Positions 29,600-39,900 of a DNA stretch of 64,000 nucleotides are shown here, in pieces. Position 1 is the first letter of the stretch, and each line of letters starts with the position of its first letter. This stretch comes from Cyanophora paradoxa (lineage: Eukaryota > Glaucocystophyceae > Cyanophorales > Cyanophoraceae). The position numbers were made by a program, and so were the translations under genes. Under the pieces are notes generated by a model that ran no database searches, was not told the origin of the DNA, and saw nothing but the letters and a program-made list of their open reading frames with translations. The DNA is taken from contig QPMI01000629.1 in assembly GCA_004431415.1 (NCBI GenBank), positions 1-64,000 of the forward strand, written 5' to 3'.

Positions 29600-30770
29600 T
29601 ACACCTGGAGGCGACGAGGAGACTCCACCGCCAAGCCCCGCCTACGACGGCCTCACCCTCAGCCTATCGCCTACGGCCGCTCTCCGGGCCCCCGCGCCCG
29701 CTGCCGACCCGCCACCGCCCGCGCGACATGCGCTTCCATACCCCCCTCGCTATCGCCGACACGCTCGCCTCCCGCCGCCGCCGCCCCCCCCCGCCAGACC
29801 CGGCCCCCTCCCTCCGTCGCCCCAGTCGCCCCTCCCCGGTCCCCCCCCCGCTCCCTCCGCCTCTGCCGCTCTGCTGATCCCCCGCTACACCAGGGACGGG
29901 ATGCGTGCGGTGGTGCGGGCTGCCAGGCGGAAGGTCGTCTGTCGGCCGCTGAACCCATCTGCACCAGCCCCGGCCACGCGCCAGGACGGGGCGGTCCGAC
30001 CGCCGCGGAGGGGGCTCGTCATTGCCCGCGGCAGGGGGGAGGCGGTCGGCGGGCGGCTGGAAGCCCGGCGGAACGCGCCACTGGAACCTCCCTCCTCCCG
30101 ACCGCGGCCGCCCGACCCGGCCCCCCCCCCCCGCCCCGTCTCACTGCCCCACTCCTTCCCATGCTGCACCTCCCGCCCCTCCCCCTAGGCCTCCCCCTCG
30201 ACCGTACTCTTCCCGATGCCCAGAGCCCGGCGGCTCCATCAGGCCCGCTCCTGGATGAGCGAGCCCCCGGCGACACGGCAGGCCGTACCTTACTAAGTTA
30301 GCGTGTACAGGGTGGTTTAGATCATAGTACGCCTTCCCGGAGGCCTTAGCTAACTAGCCATAGCTTCAGCTGCAGCTCTTACTGTGCCGTACACGCCTGC
30401 TCTTCCTCTTCGTCCTTGGGTAGTCACTCCCCTCCCTGCGTAGGATCCTTCTTGTGCTGCAGCTCTAGAACTAGCTCTCCGGGTAGCCTCTCCGGGATCC
30501 ATCTACTTCCACATCCGAGCTCCGCCCGGTCCGATATCCGAAAGGCTTAGTCCCGTAGGTTTAATTTATCTCTCGACTTGACACAGATGGCATGGACACA
30601 TCAGTTATATCTCTATATGAGCTAGCCATTTGTCTCGGTGCACGTGTCACATGTACAGTGTGTGCGAATTCATTCATTACTTGACGATCGTCATGAATAT
30701 TTGTATTCGAACGAAAAGTGAGGATCTATAGCTCTAAATAGCTAAAACGTTTCTATCCTATAGCGTCCGG
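29600..30770. other. GC-rich to mixed intergenic stretch, no supported gene
   Basis: 29640-30260 is C-rich with overlapping Pro/Arg-rich frames on both strands. 30300-30740 is mixed sequence just past the 3' end of the receptor gene fragment. The same stretch recurs at 34836-36015 in the duplicate. I see no conserved motif. Confidence 0.45.
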
Positions 30771-30771
30771 T

Positions 30772-30935
30772 GACGGCACCAGTTGCCTGTCCGACACCTC
30801 CGGCGACGGCACCAGTTGCCTGTCCGACGCCTCCGGTAACGGCATGCGCACCAGTTGCCTGTCCGACGCCTCCGGTGATGTTACCAGTTGCAATTGCCTG
30901 TCCGACGCCTCCGGCGACGGCACGTGCACTTGCAC
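30772..30935. repeat. Minisatellite, 4-5 units of 33-39 bp
   Basis: Units of the form TCCGGTGACGGCACCAGTTG followed by CCTGTCCGACGCC, with small insertions (GCATGC, CAATTG). It lies about 165 bases past the stop codon of the receptor fragment. The duplicate copy is at 36017-36180. Confidence 0.85.
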
Positions 30936-31098
30936 TGGTTGACGAATACATGAACAGCTACAGTATACTTACGATATTTATACTCGAAAACGAATAAGAG
31001 TAATTGCAATCGAATAATTATGTGAATTTATAGTAATTCCGCTCAAACGTTTGAATGGCGGCTCAGTTAACGTTTTATGTGTGTACGAGGAACGGCAA

Positions 31099-31905
31099 TC
31101 AGTGCTGCCTTCCAAACAGAAGAGCAACGGTCACTCCGAGGAGAAGGAGCATATGTATCATCTGAATTCGGAAGCTGGTGCAACGCCCCGCTGATAGTCC
31201 AGGACAGTACGGCATGCTGATAACATTGATGTTGGCGTTCGAGGTGGCGTTGGATGATGGTGACATCAGAGAGAACTGTCGCAAAGCGACGGCAAGCTCA
31301 AAATCAGCCTCGAGCTCCAGATCTAGATGAAATCTCAAGCTCGATCGCGAATTCGATCGCACCGGCGTGAGGTGGTTGCAGGTGGCAGTGTAGGCGCCGG
31401 AGGAGGCGGTGGCGCTGGCGCAGACCTCCCAGGCCTTGCTGGTGGCGTTGAAGAAGACAAGCGAGACGGCCTGGCCCGCCGCGATCGTGACGCCGCTCGC
31501 GACGGGGATCGTGAAGCTGACGCCCGAGCTGAACTCGCTGCTCAGCTGCCTCGCCCTGCCGGTGTCGTCGAGGCCCGTCGCCGTGACGTCCAGGATCGAC
31601 GCGACAAGGCGGTAGCCCGCAGGCGGCGCGGGGAAGGACGACGAGTTCTTGTACACACGCACGAGGGCCTGTTTCAAGCGTCAGAGAGAAGAGCAAAGAA
31701 ATCGAGACAATTGCAAGAAAGAACCTGGAAGTTCTTGATCCAGGCGTCAGTGGGGAAGGCAATCTGCCGGAAACGAAAATTCAGGAATCGAGCGCAGCAC
31801 TCGAGCTCGCCGATCGCAGATTGTAAATCGTAGATCGCGCACAGCTGCACCCGGAGAGTCCGAAATGCCGTTGAAAGTTACCCTGGAGCCGGCTGAGGGG
31901 CACAC
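31099..31905 (-). pseudogene. Duplicated 3' end (last four exons) of the giant receptor gene
   Basis: Exons at 31882-31905, 31725-31763, 31363-31668 (GPS exon) and 31099-31275 (membrane segment and stop) correspond to those of the main gene shifted by 5,245 bp, with frames and splice sites kept. Upstream the copy ends in an intron at 31969 and joins the tail of the proline-rich locus, so no promoter or N-terminal exons are attached. It can only be expressed if the main gene splices past its own 3' end. Confidence 0.75.
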
Positions 31906-32199
31906 CTGCACGTCAAGCCGCGTTCATGATCATGAGTTGCACCGGTGGAGGAGTCAGTGCGATAGCTAATGGTTAGTGCACGTTTTTTAGAGGACGACAG
32001 ACACGAAGGAGAGCTAGAGCTAGAAATACCATCAACAGCGAAGGGATCCACATCCGATGATCACTAACAAGCGGAAGACAGAATTGAGAAAGATAAATCA
32101 CAGGAAGCAGACAAGTAAGCGGAACAACAAGACGCGTACGATGGGAAGGCTGAGGCGAAGCAGGACGATGCGAAAGGGCAGAGCTACGGCACGAAGAGG

Positions 32200-34117
32200 C
32201 TAGGATATATATACAGAAGACGGATCAGGCGGATCAAGAACAGGCAGAAGGACAGTCAAAGGAATCACCAAAGCCGGTCGGGGCCGAGGCGGGCAATCAA
32301 ACTGCAAACGACGGCGAACGACAGGTCGAGTAAAAGGACTAGCACTGAGAGTAATTCGAGCATCTACACTACGATCAGAATCCGAATCAGACCGAACTAA
32401 ACTAGTCGGAGAACGCCGGCGTCGGCGAGATACGACCAGCGAAGCAGAAGACGAAGCCAGATCTAGAGGCGGCGGCTCGGCGCCAAGGACAAGGACCGGA
32501 GGGCCCGGCCCCCCAACCCGCCGGAGAGAACCAGGAGAAGACGCAGGCTCGGCAAGCCGGCGACGGGTGCGACCACGAGTCCGTGAATTCGAAGAGATCG
32601 GGGAAGAAGGTCCCGAAGCCGAGGGCCCGGGAGCAGGGCCAGGAGAAGGCAAGCCCGGCGAGAAATCTGACCCAGAGCCCGGCGGCCGGAACCCAGCGAA
32701 CGACGACGACGAAAAGGCCCCCGAGGAGCCAAGACGGGGAAGCTCTCGAGAAAAGCACTGACAGCCGGTGTCGAGCACGGCGGCTGATCATGAGGAACCC
32801 CGCAGACAGCGGAAGGCGGAGAGTCGAGGGTCGATCTAGAGATCCGACGACGGGAACGCGGCGGAGGTCTACGAGACGGAAGAGGCAAGGAGGGAGCCAA
32901 GGAGGGGTCGGAGGCAGGGGAAGGGTCACGAGCAGGTGACGAGGATCGCTGCCGGCGCCGAAGAGAGGGCAGCGAAACAGAAGGAAGGTCGGGTGGTGCC
33001 GGATCAGACGACACGGGGGCCATGGGCGGCGCAGAGAGAGACGGGCTTGAGGGCGCAAGGGCCCGACGAGGGCGCCGGCGGCGAATCTCACGAGCGCCAG
33101 GAAGTGGGACAGGACCTGCAGAAGGGACCCGAGGCGCTGAAGGGGGAGCAGGGAGTCGGAATGACGGGGAGACCGAAAAGAGGACAGTCTCGCCGACACT
33201 CGGAAGCGGGGCAGATGCCGAGGAGCTCGAGGGGGGAAGGGAGGGTGCACGTGGAGGAGGAGATATAGGGCAGCTGGTCGACGGGTATGGAGAATCGAGA
33301 GCAGAGGCGAGGGAGGCCGGAGTGATGGCGAGATCTAGATCTGGAGGCAAGGAGGCGTGCACCCGGATCCGGGAAAGTGGATGCAGACGTAAAGAGACCG
33401 GGGACGTAGCAGCGGGAGGGGCATGCGAAACGATAGTGCCGCTCGGCGTCACAGTTGCAGAAGCAGGGGCAAGAAGGATGGGCTGAAGAGGGAGCTGAAC
33501 CAGGAGTACGTCAGAAAGAGGGCCGCGCGGGGGCGGGAGTGGAGGAGCAAGGGGAAGAGGCCAGAAGGGGTACGGAGCTGCAAGATGACCAGGGACTTGC
33601 CGGGGAACTGGCAAGTGAAGAGGCCCCGTGACAGCAAGCTGTATGGAGGGAGGAGCTCGAGGTAGAGGCGGGGCCAGCGGGCCAAGGAGCACAGGAATCG
33701 GGACCGCAGGGAATGGGGGGAAAGGAGCGTCGAGAGGGGCAGCTAGAGCTGGAATGGGGACGGGCCCGAGGGTCTCTTTAGGGGCCAGGACAGGAGGGGA
33801 CGGTGCAGGAGGCGGGCGACCACCAGGGATCCCCAACGGGACGTCCCACGAACGGCGAACTCCGCTGGATTTCGGAGGACAGAATTAATGTCACGCGAAG
33901 AGACGAGGTCGTCAGCACCACCCGAAGAGGGAGCACCCGATGAGTCAGAAGCAGAGCTCGAACTAGAACGATGAGAGCCGGCACTAGACTCTGAAGCGTG
34001 TTCGTCATCATCCGTGGCAGCCGGATCATCAGCGTCAGCAGCAGCCAAACGAGCACGCCGCTCTTCCAACAAGGCCGAGGCCTGTGGAAGGGTGAACTCT
34101 AGAGATCTAGATGACAT
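32200..34117 (-). pseudogene. Proline/serine/alanine-rich ORF, copy 2, frameshifted but with undisturbed 3' half
   Basis: Same N-terminus as the ORF at 27543-28892. The frame breaks near 33842, where one C is missing from a C run, and continues from about 33836 to 32463 as Pro/Ser/Ala-rich sequence. A further frame (32778-32200) carries a Ser/Arg/Pro-rich end (SSNSRTRGRTRRRLAEP). Up to 32763 the sequence equals copy 1. The part from 32762 to 31970 is found once in the window and shows what the palindrome removed from copy 1. Function unknown. It lies downstream of the receptor gene's stop, on the same strand. Confidence 0.4.
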
Positions 34118-34798
34118 ATTTCTGTCCCAGGCGGCAACAAGCGCGGCGCGGTTGTAAGAAGGTGCATCAACGTCAGCCTCCTCTTGATCGCACCGAGCGC
34201 GAGCAACCTGCTGTATGGAAAATACGCCAGCGAGGACTGCTTCAAGTGATCGAAGGCAGAAGCTTTTAAGGTGGGGTTAACTGTAACTGGGGTTAATCTG
34301 GGACCGAGAGGATGTGGAGGAGAGAAAGGTCAGGCACCGCGACCTCCTCACGCTCATCAGGCGGAAGAGCAGACGCCCACAACTGCAGGCGTTCACGGAT
34401 GAAATCCCAGAATGAACGAGAAAGAGGGCACGGCTAAGCCTGGAACGCGCGCGCCGGCTCTGGGCCGACCGGTGCGCGATCAATGCCGCATGGGAGAGGG
34501 ACTGCCGCACTGCGGCATCTCCCAGGCCTCCAAACGTCGTCCGCGCCCGCCCCGCACAGGAGCTAGAACAAAAGAACGCGCCCGCGGACCCCGGCCCGCG
34601 CCCCGATAAAGCTCTGCCCCGCGGCCGCCTGCGACGGGCCCCTGCGCCTTCATAACGAACTTCGCGCAGCCCAGAACGCTGACTGCCCGCCGGAGTACAG
34701 TGGGTGGAAAGCAGCACTACGAGCCCAAGAGATCTACGACACCACCAAGGTCCGCCCCTGGAGTCTACCCCCCCCCGGATGACTAACTAACCCCCGTA

Positions 34799-34835
<37 letters not shown>
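34799..34835 (+). repeat. Poly-G run (37)
   Basis: Homopolymer at the duplicate of the 29573-29598 site; it is 11 bases longer here. Confidence 0.85.
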
Positions 34836-36016
34836 CTACACCTGGAGGCGACGAGGAGACTCCACCGCCAAGCCCCGCCTACGACGGCCTCACCCTCAGC
34901 CTATCGCCTACGGCCGCTCTCCGGGCCCCCGCGCCCGCTGCCGACCCGCCACCGCCCGCGCGACATGCGCTTCCATACCCCCCTCGCTATCGCCGACACG
35001 CTCGCCTCCCGCCGCCGCCGCCCCCCCCCGCCAGACCCGGCCCCCTCCCTCCGTCGCCCCAGTCGCCCCTACCCGGCCCCCCCCCCGCTCCCTCCGCCTC
35101 TGCCGCTCTGCTGATCCCCCGCTACACCAGGGACGGGATGCGTGCGGTGGTGCGGGCTGCCAGGCGGAAGGTCGTCTGTCGGCCGCTGAACCCATCTGCA
35201 CCAGCCCCGGCCACGCGCCAGGACGGGGCGGTCCGACCGCCGCGGAGGGGGCTCGTCATTGCCCGCGGCAGGGGGGAGGCGGTCGGCGGGCGGCTGGAAG
35301 CCCGGCGGAACGCGCCACTGGAACCTCCCTCCTCCCGACCGCGGCCGCCCGACCCCGCCCCCCCCCCCCCCGCCCCGTCTCACTGCCCCACTCCTTCCCA
35401 TGCTGCACCTCCCGCCCCTCCCCCTAGGCCTCCCCCTCGACCGTACTCTTCCCGATGCCCAGAGCCCGGCGGCTCCATCAGGCCCGCTCCTGGATGAGCG
35501 AGCCCCCGGCGACACGGCAGGCCGTACCTTACTAAGTTAGCGTGTACAGGGTGGTTTAGATCATAGTACGCCTTCCCGGAGGCCTTAGCTAACTAGCCAT
35601 AGCTTCAGCTGCAGCTCTTACTGTGCCGTACACGCCTGCTCTTCCTCTTCGTCCTTGGGTAGTCACTCCCCTCCCTGCGTAGGATCCTTCTTGTGCTGCA
35701 GCTCTAGAACTAGCTCTCCGGGTAGCCTCTCCGGGATCCATCTACTTCCACATCCGAGCTCCGCCCGGTCCGATATCCGAAAGGCTTAGTCCCGTAGGTT
35801 TAATTTATCTCTCGACTTGACACAGATGGCATGGACACATCAGTTATATCTCTATATGAGCTAGCCATTTGTCTCGGTGCACGTGTCACATGTACGTATA
35901 CAGTGTGTGCGAATTCATTCATTACTTGACGATCGTCATGAATATTTGTATTCGAACGAAAAGTGAGGATCTATAGCTCTAAATAGCTAAAACGTTTCTA
36001 TCCTATAGCGTCCGGT

Positions 36017-36180
36017 GACGGCACCAGTTGCCTGTCCGACACCTCCGGCGACGGCACCAGTTGCCTGTCCGACGCCTCCGGTAACGGCATGCGCACCAGT
36101 TGCCTGTCCGACGCCTCCGGTGATGTTACCAGTTGCAATTGCCTGTCCGACGCCTCCGGCGACGGCACGTGCACTTGCAC
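36017..36180. repeat. Minisatellite, duplicate copy
   Basis: Same 33-39 bp units as at 30772-30935, about 165 bases past the receptor gene's stop codon. Confidence 0.85.
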
Positions 36181-36343
36181 TGGTTGACGAATACATGAAC
36201 AGCTACAGTATACTTACGATATTTATACTCGAAAACGAATAAGAGTAATTGCAATCGAATAATTATATGAATTTATAGTAATTCCGCTCAAACGTTTGAA
36301 TGGCGGCTCAGTTAACGTTTTATGTGTGTACGAGGAACGGCAA

Positions 36344-36913
36344 TCAGTGCTGCCTTCCAAACAGAAGAGCAACGGTCACTCCGAGGAGAAGGAGCATATG
36401 TATCATCTGAATTCGGAAGCTGGTGCAACGCCCCGCTGATAGTCCAGGACAGTACGGCATGCTGATAACATTGATGTTGGCGTTCGAGGTGGCGTTGGAT
36501 GATGGTGACATCAGAGAGAACTGTTGCAAAGCGACGGCAAGCTCAAAATCAGCCTCGAGCTCCAGATCTAGATGAAATCTCAAGCTCGATCGCGAATTCG
36601 ATCGCACCGGCGTGAGGTGGTTGCAGGTGGCAGTGTAGGCGCCGGAGGAGGCGGTGGCGCTGGCGCAGACCTCCCAGGCCTTGCTGGTGGCGTTGAAGAA
36701 GACAAGCGAGACGGCCTGGCCCGCCGCGATCGTGACGCCGCTCGCGACGGGGATCGTGAAGCTGACGCCCGAGCTGAACTCGCTGCTCAGCTGCCTCGCC
36801 CTGCCGGTGTCGTCGAGGCCCGTCGCCGTGACGTCCAGGATCGACGCGACAAGGCGGTAGCCCGCAGGCGGCGCGGGGAAGGACGACGAGTTCTTGTACA
36901 CACGCACGAGGGC
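36344..36913 (-). CDS. GPS-type exon and terminal membrane exon of the giant receptor
   Basis: The GPS exon (36608-36913, 102 codons) starts ALVRVYKNSSSFPAPPAGYR and is a beta-rich GAIN-like piece. It ends in KAWEVCASATASSGAYTATC followed by NHLTP, which keeps the Trp, two Cys and the HLT of the GPS motif where adhesion receptors and polycystins self-cleave (normally His-Leu|Thr/Ser). The last exon (36344-36520, 59 codons with stop) adds a Ser/Asn-rich stalk with a Cys pair and one hydrophobic helix (MIHMLLLLGVTVALLF) ending GRQH. If cleavage occurs, the about 60-residue C-terminal stub would hold the huge ectodomain non-covalently. The short tail has no signalling domain and could be a GPI-type C-terminal signal instead. 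Confidence 0.75.
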   Translation of the reverse strand, partial: ALVRVYKNSSSFPAPPAGYRLVASILDVTATGLDDTGRARQLSSEFSSGVSFTIPVASGVTIAAGQAVSLVFFNATSKAWEVCASATASSGAYTATCNHLTPVRSNSRSSLRFHLDLELEADFELAVALQQFSLMSPSSNATSNANINVISMPYCPGLSAGRCTSFRIQMIHMLLLLGVTVALLFGRQH

Positions 36914-39900
36914 CTGTTTCAAGCGTCAGAGAGAAGAGCAAAGAAATCGAGACAATTGCAAGAAAGAACCTGGAAGTTCTTGATCCAGGCGTCAGTGGGG
37001 AAGGCAATCTGCCGGAAACGAAAATTCAGGAATCGAGCGCAGCACTCGAGCTCGCCGATCGCAGATTGTAAATCGTAGATCGCGCACAGCTGCACCCGGA
37101 GAGTCCGAAATGCCGTTGAAAGTTACCCTGGAGCCGGCTGAGGGGCACACCTGCACGTCAAGCCGCGTTCATGATCATGAGTTGCACCGGTGGAGGAGTC
37201 AGTGCGATAGCTAACTAGTGAATCGTCGTCACAAACCTTGAAGCCCCAGGGGTCAAACTCGGTGGCACGTGCCTGCACACCGCACGGAGTGTCGGGGCTG
37301 CTCAGCATGATCTGCCCGCGCCGAGTGTCATGCATATGATCAAGGGTAGAGCTTGAGGGGCCGGTTTAGATGTCAAAATCATTCCGAAGTCCTGAGGTTT
37401 CGATATGTTTTTCGTGGGACGTCATATTCATGATCACCTGGGCGGCCACTTGGTTGAGGGTGGTTTGTGTCTCGGCGCGGATTGAAGCGGCGGCCGTCGA
37501 GGTGGCGGGAATTGCTGAGAGCAGCCCGGAAAGGCTCGTCTGCAGGCTCTGCACGGTCCGAAGCCAACATCATGAACAGTGAAGATCAGCGGCAAAGACC
37601 AATATGCCCATACCTTTGCATCGATGCCAGCCTTTGTGGCGAGATCCTGCATTTTCATCATCATGCATATGTTCAGCGCGTGCGTCTCGGCCCATAGATC
37701 TAGACCATTAATATTACAAAGCGTGGTGAAAGCGCTCGCACAGGGTTGGCCTTGATGACGTTCAGTAGCAGAGTGGCGCCTTGGACGGCCGTGACTTCCG
37801 AGACCGCGCCGGTCTTGGCGGCGATGGGCGCGACCGACGAAAAGAAAGAGACCAGGGCCCCCGCGTTCTGCGATCGATCGCGATGAGGAACGCACAGACT
37901 ACGCTCTCGACAGATCTAGATAAGGAGAGAATTCGATGTCGACGTCAATGTAGTCTACCTCGGTGTTGGTGAGATCGACGCCTGACTTAGTGGCCTCCGT
38001 CGTCACGGCCTGCAGCAATGAATTCATATATATGCATGATCGATATCATGTATTCGTCTTCACATTCGTATACTGTAATCTCGAATCAGCACCCACCTTC
38101 ATGATGTTGGACATAACGTTCGAGAAGGAAGCGAGAAGGCTGTCGATCGCCGTGCGCACTGCGCGGCGATGGCGGCGGAGCTGGATGCCGGTCGCCGCAC
38201 TGTAGCGGTTCTTGAGTGTGCCGACGAGCGCCATGATCTTGTCCATCTTCTCCTTGAATCTTTCGTTTCCCTGCACACGCGGATGAGGGGACATATATAT
38301 TCAATCCGACGCTAGCGATCACAGTTATAAAACAATTAACGTTGGCGCACGTTCAGAATCGTGGCGACTTCCTTGTCGATGGCGTCCACAGCTGCCTGCC
38401 CAGAGCCGTCAGTGCATGTCGACAGCGCTCGCGATCGCCGGCGCGGACGTTGAAGTTCTCGGCGGCGTTGCCGGTGACAGGAACCAGCGGCTTAACCTCA
38501 ACAGAGGTAGCAATGGGGAAGGTTGTGATGCGCCCCGCGCTGTCCTCGACCGCCACGGTCAACTTGGCGGTAAGCAGCGTTCCGCTCTGCGCAATTCCCA
38601 GCCAGAATTCGAAATTGATTAGGAATTCCGAGGGAAGGGGCGGTGAGGGGGGGGGAGGGCGGCATCTTTTAATAATACAAACAGCTGCACGCACGTCGGG
38701 GAAGAAGAAAACGATAGACCCGTTGAGGACACCGACGTCGACGTCGCGAGCGATCGCGAGGGGCGAAGTCGAGATGTCCGAGCTCGAGGTGACGGTGTAC
38801 TTGAGAGGCGCTGAGGCCGACTGCCATCCCGAGCACGTCACCTGAAAATCATGCCCTCGCGTCATGGAGCTTTTCTGGCAATATATATACCTACGTATAT
38901 ACGCTTCCAGCTACTAGTCATATGCATGATCAGTGGCGCACCGTCACCTTCTCCACGCCCGCCCGGACTGACAGCGGAAAAACGAGGCACGATCCACCCG
39001 ACGGAGCCGCATCTGCGTTTTCAATTCCGTTTGCATAGTAATCGTAAAAAGACAACACACATTGACCCCACGCTTCACGCACCCCTTGCAGCTGGCGATG
39101 GTGAAGGCGAGGGAAAGCTCGTGGGCGGCAGAGACGGGGACGGGGACGGAGTCAACGTCCGGGTAACAGAGGCCGTGGTGAAGGTGACCGACGTCGCGAC
39201 TGAGGTAGCGGAGGCATCCGACTGCGTGGCATCGCACTTGTATTCGGTGCCAGCATTGAGAGCGACCTGCGCAGATGCCTCAATTTGAATTCGCATCCTG
39301 ATGATGCATACGAATCGCTATCGCGCTCCTGATCGTTATCTTCAGACAGCTATAAGTTAATCCCAGCGCTAGCAACAGCGGTGCAGGTGGGCGATGCACG
39401 CAAAAAAAATATATCGATATATATATATATAAGTTATTTTGTTAGCTTGGTGCGAGGAGCTCGCGATAGAGAGCGAGCCCGGGGGCCCGGGGCGGGCGGA
39501 CCTTGACGGTCGCCGTGGTCACGCCAGCAGTGAAGGTGGCCTCCACGGCGGCGAGCGCAGCCGCGCCCTTTGGCGTGCACGTGACGGCGGCCTTCGTTGC
39601 CGTGTTGACTACCGTCAGGGTGAACTCGACCTTCCCGTCGGCGTCGCGCGGCTTGTCGATTCCAGCGGTGGGGGCCGTGATGGTCGGAGCGACGGGCGCT
39701 GCAGATGCAGCGGCCGTGGTGAAGGTTACTGCCGCGGATGCGCCGGAAGTTCCCGACGGGTCCGTCTGAGTGGCAGTGCACGTGTGCTCGGTGCCGGCCG
39801 CGAGGGCGACCTGCGCGCACGCAAACCGTGAGCTTGCACCGATTACAATCTCCACATGCACAGGTCTAGATCTACACACAGATGTAAATATCATGAATAG

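Larger units (their letters stand above)
27543..31969. repeat. Segmental duplication, truncated copy (4.43 kb)
   Basis: Matches 32763-37214 almost base for base. The copies part at 31969/37214 inside an intron of the giant gene, and at 27543/32763 where the palindrome begins. Differences are few: the poly-G length (26 versus 37), a GGCCGC insertion in the right copy, a six-base indel near 30653/35889, and scattered point changes. The tandem period is 5,245 bp at the right end. Confidence 0.9.
32763..37214. repeat. Segmental duplication, parent copy (4.45 kb)
   Basis: Partner of 27543-31969. This copy is continuous with the rest of the receptor gene on its right and with the complete 3' half of the proline-rich ORF on its left, so it is the likely original. 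Confidence 0.9.

Noticed and set aside
30742-30951. Minus-strand ORF reading (GGVGQATGAVT)n
   Set aside because: It is a short minisatellite read in an open frame, with an equally open plus-strand frame, beyond a stop codon and without other coding signs.
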